Origin: Vandiemenella viatica
Taxonomy: Eukaryota; Arthropoda; Insecta; Orthoptera; Morabidae
Direction of reading: 5' to 3'
NCBI GenBank assembly: GCA_031002005.1
Contig: CM061914.1
Span: 189,862,685-189,926,684 of the forward strand
DNA length: 64,000 nt
The translations under genes and the position numbers were made by a program. Below the pieces are notes generated by a model, which worked only from the letters and a program-made list of their open reading frames with translations, did no database searches and had not been told where the DNA came from. Shown here one piece after another: positions 33,880-46,300 of the stretch. Numbering within the stretch: the first letter of the stretch is position 1; each line of letters opens with the position of its first letter.

Positions 33880-36831
33880 AAGATGAAAAATCTGAAGATG
33901 AAATTGAACAACGGCACTTGTCAGAGCCAACTGACCAGAACGTTTGGACACAGCGCTCAGATTCTTCAAATAAATGCAGAAGGATTAAGAATTGCTAAAT
34001 GTGAATACCTTAGCAAACTAGCTACTGACCTCAAAATCGACATCTTAGCTGTTCAAGAGACCCACATGACTGAAAAAGATTTGGAAAACAGGGGCAAGAT
34101 TGCAGGATACAGAATGATATCGAGAATTCCCTCTCCTATACACGGATCAGCCATGTATGCCAAAAGTAACATTTGCAACATCTCGGAAGTGAGGTGTCAA
34201 AAAGTCAATGAAGTGGAAATAATTACTGCCAAACTCAACAATTTAACTGTTGCATCAGTTTACAAACCACCTCTTTCCAACTGGCCAACTCCACCACTGC
34301 CCTCACTACCAAAACCTTGCATATATGTAGCAGACTTTAACAGCCGACATACATCCTGGGGTTACCCAAATTCTGATGAAACCGGTGAGAAACTCACTGT
34401 GTGGTGCGAAAGTCAAGACCTGTATCTCAGCTATGATGCTAAAGAAAAGAAAACATTCCACTCTGCTAGATGGCAATCTGACACCAATCCTGATCTGGTC
34501 TTTGTTTCCACAGATGAAAGAAAACCTTTAGACCACACAAGGAAAGTCCTTCAGCATTTTCCCAGAAGCCAACACAGGCCCACACTAATCAGTGTTGGTA
34601 TCACAATACCTGTTATCAGATCAATTCATAAACCAAGATGGAATTTAAAGAGGGCAAACTGGGACAATTATAGCTCCGAGGTTGATAATAACCTGCGATG
34701 GATACCCCCAAAAGTGAAAAACTACAAGAGATTTGTAGGTATTGTTATTGCTGCAGCTAAACGAAACATCCCTCGAGGGTACAGGAAACAATACATTCCA
34801 TGCTGGGACAAATCTACGCAAACTTTATATGAAAATTTTCAAAAAACTGGTGACCCTGAAACAGGAAAAAGAATATTAGAAAAACTGAATGAAGGGAGGA
34901 AATGGAAAGTGCTAACTTCTCAAATGAGCTTTACTCACTCCAGTAGAAATGCATGGACTCTCCTTAGAAAACTGGGTGCAGCCTCAAACATGTGCAAAGA
35001 GGAGCCAGGAATTACACCAGCTGAAATGGCATTGCACATAAAAACAAGAGCTGACAAAGTCCCAATAGATCCTGCCATGAAGAAACAGATGGAGAAAGAG
35101 ATGATTGAAATGGATAACAACCTTAGAAATAATCCTATCCTTTCTAATCCATTTAGTCATGAAGAAGTTGAGAAAGCAATAAAAATGCTAAAAATTAGGA
35201 AGGCTGCAGGGTTAGATGGCATTTTCCCAGAATTCATAAGATATCTCGGCAAGCAGGGAAGAACTTGGCTCAAGAACTTCTTCAGTGATATCCTGGACAC
35301 TGGGATAGTCTCCCCAGAATATAAGATGGCTCACACCTTGACGATCCTCAAACCAGGCAAACCAGCAGATGATGCTTAAAGCAATCGACCTATTGCTCTG
35401 CTCAGTGTTTGCTATAAGCTTCTAGAACGCCTCATCCTTAACCGCATACAAGGAATAATAAATATCATAACACCAACATATCAGGAAGGTTTCAGACTAA
35501 AACGGAGCTGTTGTGAGCAAGCATTAGCACAGACATCATACATTGAGGCTGGATTTCAGAAGAAGTTAAAAACATCAGTATCCTTTGTCGATTTAACAGC
35601 GGCATATGATACAGTTTGGCTGGATGGACTGCTACTTAAACTTAAAAAACATATACCCTGCAGGAAACTAACATCACTCCTGAGGAAAATGCTGACCAAC
35701 AGATATTTTAAGGTCACCGTCGGACATAAGACAAGTAAGTCATTTACAATAAAAAATGGATTACCTCAAGGGTCAGTACTAGCTCCATTGCTCTTCAACT
35801 TGTACACCAGTGACATGCCAGAAACAACCGGCAATAAATTCTGCTACGCTGACGACTTAGCTATCGCCGTCTAAACTGCTACATTAGAGGAAGGTGAGAG
35901 CATTCTCTCTAACGACTTAGAAACCTTGAACACATATTATAGAAAGTGGAGACTTTGTCCGAACCCAATGAAAACAGAAGTATGCGCATTCCACTTGAGC
36001 AATAGAATAGCACATCAGCAGCTCAAAGTGAACTTCTGCCACCAGAGGGTGAAACATAATTTCCATCCTAAGTATCTTGGCATCACCTTAGACCGCTCCT
36101 TAACATTCAAAAAACAACTCGAAAACACAAGTCAGAAACTGAAAACACGAAACAACATCATGAAGAAGCTAGCTGGTACTTCATGGGGAGCTGATGCGAA
36201 CACACTACGAACAATTTCTGTCACCATGGTTTACCCTGTTGCTGAGTACTGTGCTACAGTGTGGCAACGTAGTACTCATACTAGAAAAATCGACGTCCAC
36301 CTGAATGAGTGTATGAGAGTAATAACTGGCACCCTAAAATCCACCCCAGTCCCCTGGTTGCACCTGATCAGCAAAATACCACCTCCAGAGATAAGACGCC
36401 AAGAAGCAACGGCACGTGAGTGGATAAAACTACACCATCCTGATCATCCACAGGATCTCCCAATCCACGAGGTTCTAAATAACTTACCACCCACTCGTCT
36501 TAAATCAAGAAATCCGGTATGGCAAGATGTATTTGACTTTGATGTCATGGAAAAATGGTGACAAAGCTGGAACTCCACATCTGTAAAACATTCAGATATT
36601 AAAGATCCCACAACTGGACTTCCAGGATTCCATCTAAATAGAGACCAGTGGGTCAAACTAAATCGTCTAAGAACACGCCATGCGAAATGCAACGCCATGC
36701 TGTATAAGTGGGGTCTTCAGGATTCTCCTGCATGTGACTGCGGTGCTCCTTCCCAGAGTGTGGAGCATATTATCAGGGAATGCCCTCTACGGAAGTATGA
36801 TGGACCATATGAAGATGTTTTTGGAGCTACA
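33880..36831 (+). mobile_element. I/Jockey-like LINE, ORF2 nearly continuous with three stops
   Basis: One reading frame carries an ORF2-type polyprotein: an AP-type endonuclease followed by reverse transcriptase and a C-terminal zinc knuckle. Endonuclease motifs are ILQINAEGLR, LAVQETHM, YVADFNSRHTSWGY and SQHRPTLI, where the usual SDH is SQH. RT motifs are RKAAGLDGIFPEFIRY, FVDLTAAYDTVW, GLPQGSVLAPLLFNLY and the active site CYADDLAI. The tail is CDCGAPSQSVEHIIRECP at about 36735. The frame is never shifted over about 2.9 kb but has three stops: TAA 35377-35379, TAA 35872-35874 and TGA 36559-36561. The exact 5' start is uncertain (33830-33950) because it abuts piggyBac sequence, and the 3' end is lost in the gap. 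Clade assignment within the I/Jockey group is tentative. Confidence 0.85.
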
Positions 36832-37831
36832 NNNNNNNNNNNNNNNNNNNNNNNNNNNNNNNNNNNNNNNNNNNNNNNNNNNNNNNNNNNNNNNNNNNNN
36901 NNNNNNNNNNNNNNNNNNNNNNNNNNNNNNNNNNNNNNNNNNNNNNNNNNNNNNNNNNNNNNNNNNNNNNNNNNNNNNNNNNNNNNNNNNNNNNNNNNNN
37001 NNNNNNNNNNNNNNNNNNNNNNNNNNNNNNNNNNNNNNNNNNNNNNNNNNNNNNNNNNNNNNNNNNNNNNNNNNNNNNNNNNNNNNNNNNNNNNNNNNNN
37101 NNNNNNNNNNNNNNNNNNNNNNNNNNNNNNNNNNNNNNNNNNNNNNNNNNNNNNNNNNNNNNNNNNNNNNNNNNNNNNNNNNNNNNNNNNNNNNNNNNNN
37201 NNNNNNNNNNNNNNNNNNNNNNNNNNNNNNNNNNNNNNNNNNNNNNNNNNNNNNNNNNNNNNNNNNNNNNNNNNNNNNNNNNNNNNNNNNNNNNNNNNNN
37301 NNNNNNNNNNNNNNNNNNNNNNNNNNNNNNNNNNNNNNNNNNNNNNNNNNNNNNNNNNNNNNNNNNNNNNNNNNNNNNNNNNNNNNNNNNNNNNNNNNNN
37401 NNNNNNNNNNNNNNNNNNNNNNNNNNNNNNNNNNNNNNNNNNNNNNNNNNNNNNNNNNNNNNNNNNNNNNNNNNNNNNNNNNNNNNNNNNNNNNNNNNNN
37501 NNNNNNNNNNNNNNNNNNNNNNNNNNNNNNNNNNNNNNNNNNNNNNNNNNNNNNNNNNNNNNNNNNNNNNNNNNNNNNNNNNNNNNNNNNNNNNNNNNNN
37601 NNNNNNNNNNNNNNNNNNNNNNNNNNNNNNNNNNNNNNNNNNNNNNNNNNNNNNNNNNNNNNNNNNNNNNNNNNNNNNNNNNNNNNNNNNNNNNNNNNNN
37701 NNNNNNNNNNNNNNNNNNNNNNNNNNNNNNNNNNNNNNNNNNNNNNNNNNNNNNNNNNNNNNNNNNNNNNNNNNNNNNNNNNNNNNNNNNNNNNNNNNNN
37801 NNNNNNNNNNNNNNNNNNNNNNNNNNNNNNN
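36832..37831. other. Assembly gap, 1000 N
   Basis: Exactly 1000 N, identical in length to the first gap; probably a placeholder join between contigs 2 and 3. Contig 3 starts at a point matching 10510 in contig 2. Confidence 0.99.
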
Positions 37832-38918
37832 TCTCTTGTCAGACTATTGTAAATAGATAATTAACTGTGTGGAAATAAGTATTCACATGCTGTTGTGTGT
37901 TCTGTTCTCATTTTAACTGTGTGAAAAATGTTATGAAAGGAAAGCTACGTGGCCTGGCTCGGAAACCCCCTCCTCCCACATAGCCCACTGTAGCCTTCCA
38001 GCTAACCCCTGCCTCCCCCCCCCCCCTTCTGGACCGAGCCACATAGTGTGCATGCTCCCTTACTGGATTTTTTACAATCACCATAACTGATCTTCCCCCA
38101 TAAGGAAGCTTACTTTGCCTGTATGAAGGTTAATACTTGGGCCAGCCATTTGGTAGAATGTAATTTGAATCCTGGTATGATCTTGGTTATGCCATCCACT
38201 TTTCTTTTTCCTATGGTTTCTATAAATATTTTGGGTGAATTTTGTGCTTGTTCCTTCAAAATTGAATGGCTGAGTTCCCATTCATTGTAACCGATCCTTT
38301 CATTGCCCAATGGTATCATCAGGCCATAATGCTACAGACAAAAATAACAATAGGAAAAACCTGCAATGGTTGTAATGTGCCTTTGTTTTCAATTATCCAT
38401 ATCAGCCTTCATGTATTTGGTAGACACGTACATCTCCCAATTCTTTCATATATAAAGTATCAAATAAGTTCCAAACAGATTGCATGAACCTGGTGGGTGA
38501 GCAGTAATGTTGTTGAGTGTGATTTTTGGTGAATTCTAGACCATATGGTCCAGATTTTGGTTTTCCATGGTTCCCCAAAAATCACTTCATAAATGCGATT
38601 ACCATTTTCTTCATTGCTTGATGACAATTCTCTCCTAGTTCTAATAATCACACTGTGGGCAAGATATGAGACACTGACAAAATATTAAACTATATTGTCT
38701 AGGATATTTCTTTATATACTGGGAGATCCAGGAGGAAAGAAAAATATTGAAGGAGGTGGTAGTATGAACAGTATTGAGTAAAAAGGTTCATATAAACATG
38801 TAGCCAATTTACATTTGTTGGTGATAGAGGTGTGGGAATGTTATGCTTAAAAGAAACCTCAGAAAGTAATCAAGACAACATAAAAATTCTTTATTCATAC
38901 AAAAACACACATAAAAGT

Positions 38919-39128
38919 TTAAATTAAATGTTTGAAAGTCCCACCAACAACTTCAATACACTTTGCATCTCTTGCAACAGTACGTGTAGCTCTTCTGAGT
39001 ATGTCTTGGTGTACTTTTATGGGGGTTGTAGTGTTTACAGTGTGAGCGAAGTAATTCATCTCTGTTTTTACTTTTATTCCCAATATTCTAGCACTTGTAT
39101 CTCCAAAACTAATGCAAATTGGACACAT
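38919..39128 (-). pseudogene. Tc1-like transposase C-terminal remnant (copy 2)
   Basis: Same relic as 11594-11803, ending AKCIEVVGGTFKHLI. Paired indels (an extra a near 39050, a missing t near 39062) replace TRDELLA by TEMNYFA. Confidence 0.5.
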
Positions 39129-39616
39129 GTTATGGGTGAACGTTTTTTACTCAATTTTGTTCATTCTACCACATCCTTCATTATTCCCCCTTCCTCCTAA
39201 ATCACCTTGTGTAGTAAAAAAGAATTCATTCTTAATATGCAGATGATAATTTTGCAGAGGATTTTATAAATAAAAAAGCTATATGAAACAGACATTCAGA
39301 GTTTTACTGTAGTCGTTTATGGAATTATTTTTCTTTTATTAGACCAGTCTGTTTAGTTAATATTCTAAAGTAACTAAACTTCAGTTTACAAAGTATTGTG
39401 ACTTGAGTATTTGTTGTTGTTTGCTTGTATTATATTTGGTTTCATGTTACCAACAATAAGGGTCATTAACTTTTTTTAAAAACTTTTCATATTTATATTG
39501 GTGTTATACTTCCTGCATTAATGTTGTTGATTTCACTTTTTCTATATTATATTCTAGTTTAATGTATATTACAATTGTATTTATTATATTCTATTTTCTT
39601 TTTTTTTTTTTTTTAG

Positions 39617-39672
39617 AATAAGCTGGAAAATGCTGAACAATGAGAATTTAAAATGGAACGTGTTCCTGATAG
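39617..39672 (+). CDS. Candidate short zinc-finger gene exon (copy 2)
   Basis: This 56-nt stretch has a good acceptor (T tract then ag at 39615-39616) and donor ATAG|GTAAAA at 39672/39673. Relative to 12296-12351 it has an extra a (gctgaacaatgag) and a missing g (tttaaaatgg). The net length is unchanged, but the frame between them is broken and gives a stop. The better acceptor here and the open frame in the other copy together support a real exon with consensus errors or allelic decay in each copy. Confidence 0.42.
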
Positions 39673-39691
39673 GTAAAAGTATTTCCTTGTA

Positions 39692-40006
39692 CAGTAGAAC
39701 TCCAATTATCAGAATCAATTTGGATTGATATAAAAAATTCGGATAATCGGATATTTTCCGAAAAAATGGTCTATTTTAATTAATTATTGTATGTATGTTG
39801 AAAATGCTTTCTTTTCCAAGAGATTTTGGTGCTTTTTCCACTTCAGGGATGAAAATTTCGCCGTACTACTCGGTAAACTAAGCTGCAGCCATCCGAACTT
39901 TGGGTTGGTTTTTATAAAAGAGGGAAAGCCTTTTCGCAGTACATTTCCAGTCTTAGTTAAAAAAACGATTCGGATAATCGGAGTTCGGATAATTGGAGTT
40001 CTACTG
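39692..40006. mobile_element. Pogo/Tigger-like MITE (copy 2)
   Basis: Same element as 12370-12680: CAGTAGAACTCC at one end, inverted GGAGTTCTACTG at the other, TA on both sides. A few single-base insertions make it 315 bp. Confidence 0.8.
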
Positions 40007-40383
40007 TAATTAAACAGTAAGCTTCTGTTGTAGAAATTTATGTTACTTTAAAATCTAATCAAGACTTACTACAGTATTTAATGTATATTATTCTGCCTAA
40101 CATACATCATTTTTCTTTCGTGAATAATTTACCTGTTGCTGATAAAACTCAATATTAGCATAGCGAGTGTCTGATATCGGAACATTAAAGTTTTATATTT
40201 TTCTGGGTGCAAATAAAGCTAAGTAATTCAATTTCATAGTATCATTAAAAATATTTAACCCACTTAATCGGCAAATGCATTTGTTACTGATTAATTTACT
40301 TTTATCATATATGCTTGTGGTCATGGTCAAGAGGGGGGAAAACATTTACTTTGTTAACTACGACAGAATTGCACCAAGTATGG

Positions 40384-40605
40384 AGGGTGAGTGGTAACAC
40401 TCTGGACTCGTATGTGGGAGGACGCGGGCTCGAATCCCTGTGCGGCCATTCAGATTTGGGTTTTTCATGGTTTCTCCAGATCAACTCTGATGAAGGCTTG
40501 GGTTGATTACTTTAAATTGGCTATGGCCTAATTCCTTCCCGTTCCTTGCTCCCAGTCCATTCCCAACCACTAATCACCTCAACTTCTAAGAGGCATAAAG
40601 CTATA
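40384..40605 (+). mobile_element. tRNA-derived SINE (copy 2)
   Basis: Same insertion as 13055-13275. The B-box differs by one base (ggctcgaatccc). The body runs to aagctataat. Confidence 0.7.
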
Positions 40606-41690
40606 ATCAGTAAAGGTGGAATGTTTAAGTTTAATAGCTATTGTCAATTATATGATATAATGCTTGAAAATTTCATTGAATTTAGTGGAATCATATCACT
40701 TGAAACATTATATAGCTTGTACACTTTTTTATGAATCTATGTGTAATTATTTTTTCCTCTTTCAATTATTTTAAGTCTATTTTTCCCAGTATTTATATTG
40801 CATAGTCCCTAAAGTAATTGATGTTTCTGTACCTAATCATTTAATCTTTTATTGCCTGGTGCATTAATGTTTTTCCTATCAGCCTTTCTCAATGGAAGTA
40901 TCTGATTCCCATGTTTTTCCTTGGTTTCTTCAATATTCTCTTTTTTTAAAAAAAAAAAGAAAGAAAAGAAAATAAGCAGGGAATCAGCCCATTTCAAAAC
41001 TTTTTCCTGGATGACCATGGTTTTTCTCTCAGGGCATCCATCCCTAGCCAAGTAGCTCCAGATTTAAGGAGCTAGAGGTTTATCTTCACCTCTTCCTGTT
41101 AGGAATAAAAGTTGCTTCCATAATATCCTTTGTATTGCCCAGAAGTCATGACTTCAATATGGTTGACTCATTACTATTAGTATTATCATTTAACTAGTTT
41201 ATTTATATACAATTGTTTTAATATTCCAAACACTTTTGTTATATTAATAATTTTATCACCAACTGCGATATATATATATATTCGTGTATAACATCTCAGT
41301 CTTTCCCGACATATCAATAATATACGTTAGTCATGTGATAAACTTCGGCATGTGCACACCTCCCAAACCCCAACACTCGGCTTCTATTAACTGAATAAGG
41401 TGAAAACTGAAATATTGTATACATTTGTGTTTGCCATATATGTTTTTCACTGATCGCAACCTTCATCTTTGGTAAGTGATGAGTCATTTTCCCTTTCCTT
41501 TGTCATTTATATAGGCTAAAAGCCATTTCCATTTTTCTTAGTTATATTTGTATAAAGTGTTGCTGTTTAACATGTATCTGGTAAATGGAACCGTAATTGG
41601 TTTTTAATGTATCATGTGCCTGTATATAGCTTAAGTAATAAATTTTAGTGCATATCCTTAGCGAAGGGTCTAATTTTTTTTCTCTTTGCA
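40606..41690. other. Intronic, no further feature recognised
   Basis: B/A junction region in contig 3, collinear with 13276-14356. The acceptor tract of the next exon ends at 41691. Nothing else can be supported. Confidence 0.5.
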
Positions 41691-41691
41691 G

Positions 41692-42189
41692 CGAAACAAT
41701 TAGATTTCAAGCAAAGCCTAGCTCAGTGTCGTGACCAAGAGGATACTGGTGTGGTAGAAAACACACCTGCTACTGAGGCCACTGCAGTTCATGTGTGCTA
41801 AGTGTCTGCAAGTTTACAATGCAAGGGATTTGCTAATAAGACATGTTTTCTGCCATGACTCACTCGTGAATACTCCACAGTATACTTGTGAACAGTGTGG
41901 TCTAGTTTTCTTAGATCTGTCAACATTGTGTGCCCATACACCTTATCATAACAGTGAAATTACTTTGAAGCAAGAAAGAGAATTGCAAGTTCTGTGTGCT
42001 ATTTGTGCTCAGGTGTTTTTATCTTGGAGTTCTCTGACAAAACATGTATTTGCACATCTCAAAGCTGTTTCCTGTCCATCATATGTCTGTATGCATTGCC
42101 GACAAATATTTAAAAATTTGACCTGGGCTTCATCTACATCAGGAATCCAGCAGATCTGCAAATCCTTCTTCCTCATTTTTGCATACAAG
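41692..42189 (+). pseudogene. C2H2 zinc-finger internal exon, frameshifted (copy 3)
   Basis: Same exon as 675-1169 and 14357-14851, with the same acceptor (tctttgcag) and donor (AAG|GTAAGG), but 498 nt because of three one-base insertions at about 41710, 41774 and 42124. Between them the frame is shifted; a 144-residue open stretch starting near 41791 still shows the first three fingers. Each insertion sits where copies 1 and 2 differ by a SNP and contains both bases. The breaks are therefore more likely consensus artefacts than true decay. Confidence 0.7.
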
Positions 42190-42339
42190 GTAAGGTTGAG
42201 TCATCCTATTTTAGTTTCTAGATAATGCTTATACTTTACAGTTATAGGGTTTAGTCTTCTTTGATAGATATCAATGTATATTAGAACAAAACTATGTTTC
42301 AGTATTGAAGCAATGGCTGGTGGCTATGGTACATATAAA

Positions 42340-42573
42340 TACACGCAACCTGCAAAACCACCCATGTAATGTACCAGTTAACATGCAACCATTGCCTGCT
42401 TTTCATATATAGGTTTGACCCAAATCCACTTTCCATAAAAATAAATGGCCACTGACAAACGGTGTTCATACAGAACCCACAGCACCCAGTTGCTGCCCAT
42501 GCCATCACCCATGACTCGAATAATTTCAACTCCTGTTTCACGGTGCATGCTGTTAGAGTCGTCTCAAACATCA
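42340..42573 (+). mobile_element. Penelope-like GIY-YIG fragment (copy 3)
   Basis: Same relic as 1320-1560, with the YQLTCNHC piece and then, in a shifted frame, PLSIKINGH and HDSNNFNSCF. Confidence 0.55.
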
Positions 42574-42585
42574 GCTGTATCTTCT

Positions 42586-44495
42586 TTCTACATATTTTAG
42601 ACTTGACTTCAGAATTTTTATCATCTTGTCCTGCCTTACATTATCAAAAGCTTTTTCTAAATCAACACTTACTATAAAAGTATCTTTATTTTTCTATATT
42701 TGCCCTTCAAGTATTAATCTTAAGGCCAGAATCACTTCTCTTGTACCACAGTTTTTCGTAAACTCAAACTGATCTTCACCTACTATTTCTTCTACTACCG
42801 CTTCCTTTTATATATATATTTATATATATACTATTCTGATCAGTAATTTTAAAGTCTGTAATGTCAGACTTATAGTGCAGCAATTGTCACATTTATCAGC
42901 TTGTGCTCTCTTCAATAGTGTGAAGGTAGTACTTTTATTAAAATCAATTTCAGTCTCTTCTGTTTTATAATTTTTTTGATATAACTTTTAATAATATTTC
43001 GCTTTCTTCTTCTCCTAGGGATTTCAGAAGATCTGCAGGAATCTCATCAATCCCAACTGCCTTTTTTTTTCAAATCTTTCAAAGCTTGATCAAATTGTGT
43101 CCTGTAGAACAGGATTTCCTAAATCATCAAAATTAACATCTTTTTTCCAGTGCACTAGTTGTTTAAATCAGCACCATCATACTGATTCTCTCTATATATC
43201 TTCCTTTGGTTTGTTCTACCTTCTTTGCTTAAATAGTTTCCCATCTGCAGATTTAATGTTTATACCTATTTTCTTTATTTCTCCAATATTCTGTTTATCT
43301 TACTATATGCCACATCTATTTTACTTATAAACATTTCCTTTTCTATTTTTTTATTTTTCTTTTGCTTTGTTGCATTTACTGTTTATATGAATTCTAAATT
43401 GTCTGTATTGCCTTCTCCCTGCTTTATCCTGGGCTTTTTTGTTCCTTGTTCTCTGATCCATCAACTCGAAAGATTCTTCTGTGTTCCAAGTTTTCCAGGT
43501 GGCTTGTTCTTTAAACCTAATGTTTCCTTACCAGATTTGATTATTTCTCTCCTCAACCCATTCCATTCATCCTCAGTTGAACTCTATTAGAGTTACTTTT
43601 TAGACCCACATCTAGTATCTTTGCAAGTTTTCCCCTCCTATTAGATAGTTTCTGTCTGTTTACTTCCAGTCTGTTGTGTTGGAATTAGTTCATTATTCTC
43701 TTGAACTTCAGCATATGAGATTCTGGTTAGTCTATGTCTGGTCATGGATATGCTTTCCAGTATAGAACTTGATTCCTGAGTCTGTTTGACCATGATATAA
43801 TCTAGGTGATATATACCTGTATTTCCGGGATGTTTCCACATGTAGATCTTTCATGCGTGGTTCTTAAATAGTGTTCTCCATGATGAGTTTGTATTTTGAA
43901 CAAATTTCTAACAACCTGCTTCCTCATTCATATCTTTTTCTTAGACCAACATTTTCCTGCTATGGTACCCTCTTTTCCTTCTCCACCTGCCACATTCCAG
44001 TCACCAAGTGATTATTAGATTTTCCTCCTGTTTCATATTTTGGATTAATTCTTCAATTTAGGTGTGTGTTTTCTCTGTTTCTTCATTATCTTCCTGTGAC
44101 ATTGACATGTATACTTGTACTAACGTGATTGTAGCAGGCATAGTTTCTATCCTGATCAAAAAATTCTGTCACTAATCTCACCCGTTTTCCTATTCTCTTA
44201 TTCATTACAAATTCTACTCCAGTAACTCCACCTACAGCTTTTGTATTGATTATTGTGTATTCCCAGACCAGAAATCCTGTGCATCTTTCCACTTTTTCCC
44301 ACTAGTCCCAATGATATCTAACATAAGTCATTCTATCTGCCCTATTCAGACATCTAACATTACTCGCTCCGACTTGTAGAATGTTTCTATCCATTCTGAT
44401 GACTCCTCCCTGAGCAGTCTGCACCTGGATATCAGACTGGGGGACTATTTTGCCTCTGGAATATTTTACACAGGAAGGAGCTATTATTCTACTTG
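42586..44495 (-). mobile_element. RTE-like LINE fragment, endonuclease to early RT (copy 3)
   Basis: Same minus-strand relic as 1566-3475, uninterrupted, with the empty TTAA at 42714-42717. ERCTGFLVWE and VTEFFDQDRNYACYNHVSTS are open at 44086-44292. Like copy 1, it retains the short segment deleted in copy 2. Confidence 0.75.
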
Positions 44496-44889
44496 TGATT
44501 TAAAAGAATTACATATCTTTGGGATATCCTTAGGGTCTTTAATATTTACAGTGTTGGTCCGATGGGCACAATTGCTTTCTTATATTTTGGCCGATTTTTG
44601 CTACTTTACAGTACATTCATCTGAGCATAAAATAAAATTTTTGGAAGGTAGACAAACAAATACAACTGTATTTTATGTGTCTGAGAGTAGTCAATACTTA
44701 TGTCAGTTTTAAGACTTGCTGTCTTTCTTTTCCACAGGTTATGTTGGTTTATGATATGGCATGTTTAACAGGGAAAAATTAAACCAAAAAATTGTAAGAT
44801 AGATTAACTTCTTTCATTATGCCATTTATTATTAGATATATAACACAAATTTATTCTAAAGTGCCTTGCTTAAGATGATAAATCGAAAG

Positions 44890-46300
44890 ATTATTCAAGT
44901 TGATATCAAAAAGTTATGAAACAGGAGAAATTCCAACTGATTTTAATAAAAATATCATCTTCACACTTCCAAAGAAAGCACAAGCCGACAAATGTGAGAA
45001 TTATCGCACCATTAGTCTAACATCACATGCTTCAAAATTACTGACCAGAATAATATACAGAAGGATGGAAAGGGTAGTAGAGGAGATAGCAGGTGAAGAT
45101 CAGTTTGGGTTTAGGAAAAATTGTGGTACTAGGGAAGCAATTCCTGTCTTTAAGATTAATACTTGAAGGGCGGATCAAGAAAAACACATATACTTTTATG
45201 GCATTTGTTGATTTAGAAAAAGCTTTTGATAATGTTAGGTGGGACAAGATGTTCAAAATTTTAAAGAAGTCAGGTCTAAAGTATCGAGATTGAAGAATAC
45301 TCTATAAACTGTATAAGAATCAAGTGGCTGTAATAAAAGTAGAGAATCACGAGAGACTTGCATCGGTTAAAAAGGGTGTGAGACAAGGTTATAGTCTATC
45401 CCCGTTAATATTCAACTTGTATGTAGAAGAAGCAATGAAGAAAGTCAAAGAAAAATATCCATGCGGCATAAGTTTTCAGGGAGAAAAAAATCAGTATGCT
45501 ACGATTTGCTGATGACATTGTCTTGTTAGCAGAGAGGGCTGAGGATATTGAGAAGTTATTGAATGGCATGAACAAAATACTGAAGGAAGATTTTGTACTG
45601 AATATAAATCAAAGTAAGACAAAAGTGATGAAATGTAGCAGAAATGGTACCAGTAGTAGCAAATTAAATATAAAAATAGGATCGGATTGCTATAGGGAGA
45701 AGTGAGTGAGTTCTGTTACTTGGGAAGCAAAATTACAACCGATGGCCGAAGCAGGAATGATGTTAAAAGCAGAGTAGCACTAGCAAAAAGAGCCTTCATG
45801 AAAAAGAGAAACCTTTTAGTTTCAAATATTGATCTAGGAATTCGAAAGAACTTTTTAAAACTCTATGTGTGGAGCACAGCACTTTATGGTAGTGAAACAT
45901 GGACCTTAGGAATTCCGGAGAGAAAGAAACTTGAAGCATTTGAAATGTGGTGCTACAGAAGAATGCTGAAAATTAGGTGGACAGACAAAGTAAGAAATGA
46001 ACAGAGTTTTGGAAATGAATGGGTGAGAAAAGAAGTTTATGGAAGAAGCTTACAGGAAGAAGAGACAGGCTTTTAGGTCATATTTTGAGACATGCTGGAT
46101 TGGTTAATTTGTTAGTGGAGGGAACAGTCGAAGGTAAGAACTGTAGAGGTAGACAGAGATTAGAATATATGAAGCAGATATATGAGGACGTGGGTTGTAA
46201 GGGGTATGTAGAAACGAAAAGGTTAGCACAGGATAGGAAGGGATGGAGGATTGCATCAAACCAGTCTAAAGACTGACAACAGCAAAAAAAAAAAAAATGT
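44890..46300 (+). mobile_element. RTE-like LINE 3' half with A tail (copy 3)
   Basis: Same element as 3885-5292 and 19368-20766. It has additional one-base insertions near 45143, 45687, 45695, 46004 and 46018 at positions where copies 1 and 2 differ, so its frame is more broken than theirs. It ends GACTGACAACAGC plus an A-run. Confidence 0.85.

Larger units (their letters stand above)
33152..36831 (-). mobile_element. Second piggyBac-like element, one end visible, carrying a LINE
   Basis: TTAA at 33148-33151 is followed by CCCTTTAACTGCTACGG, a piggyBac-type terminus. Contig 3 continues without it at the single TTAA 56961-56964, so contig 2 has an insertion beginning here. A transposase C-terminal piece lies on the minus strand at about 33650-33770, as expected if this is the 3' end of the element. 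The sequence then passes into a LINE and a gap, so the opposite end is not seen. Confidence 0.75.
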
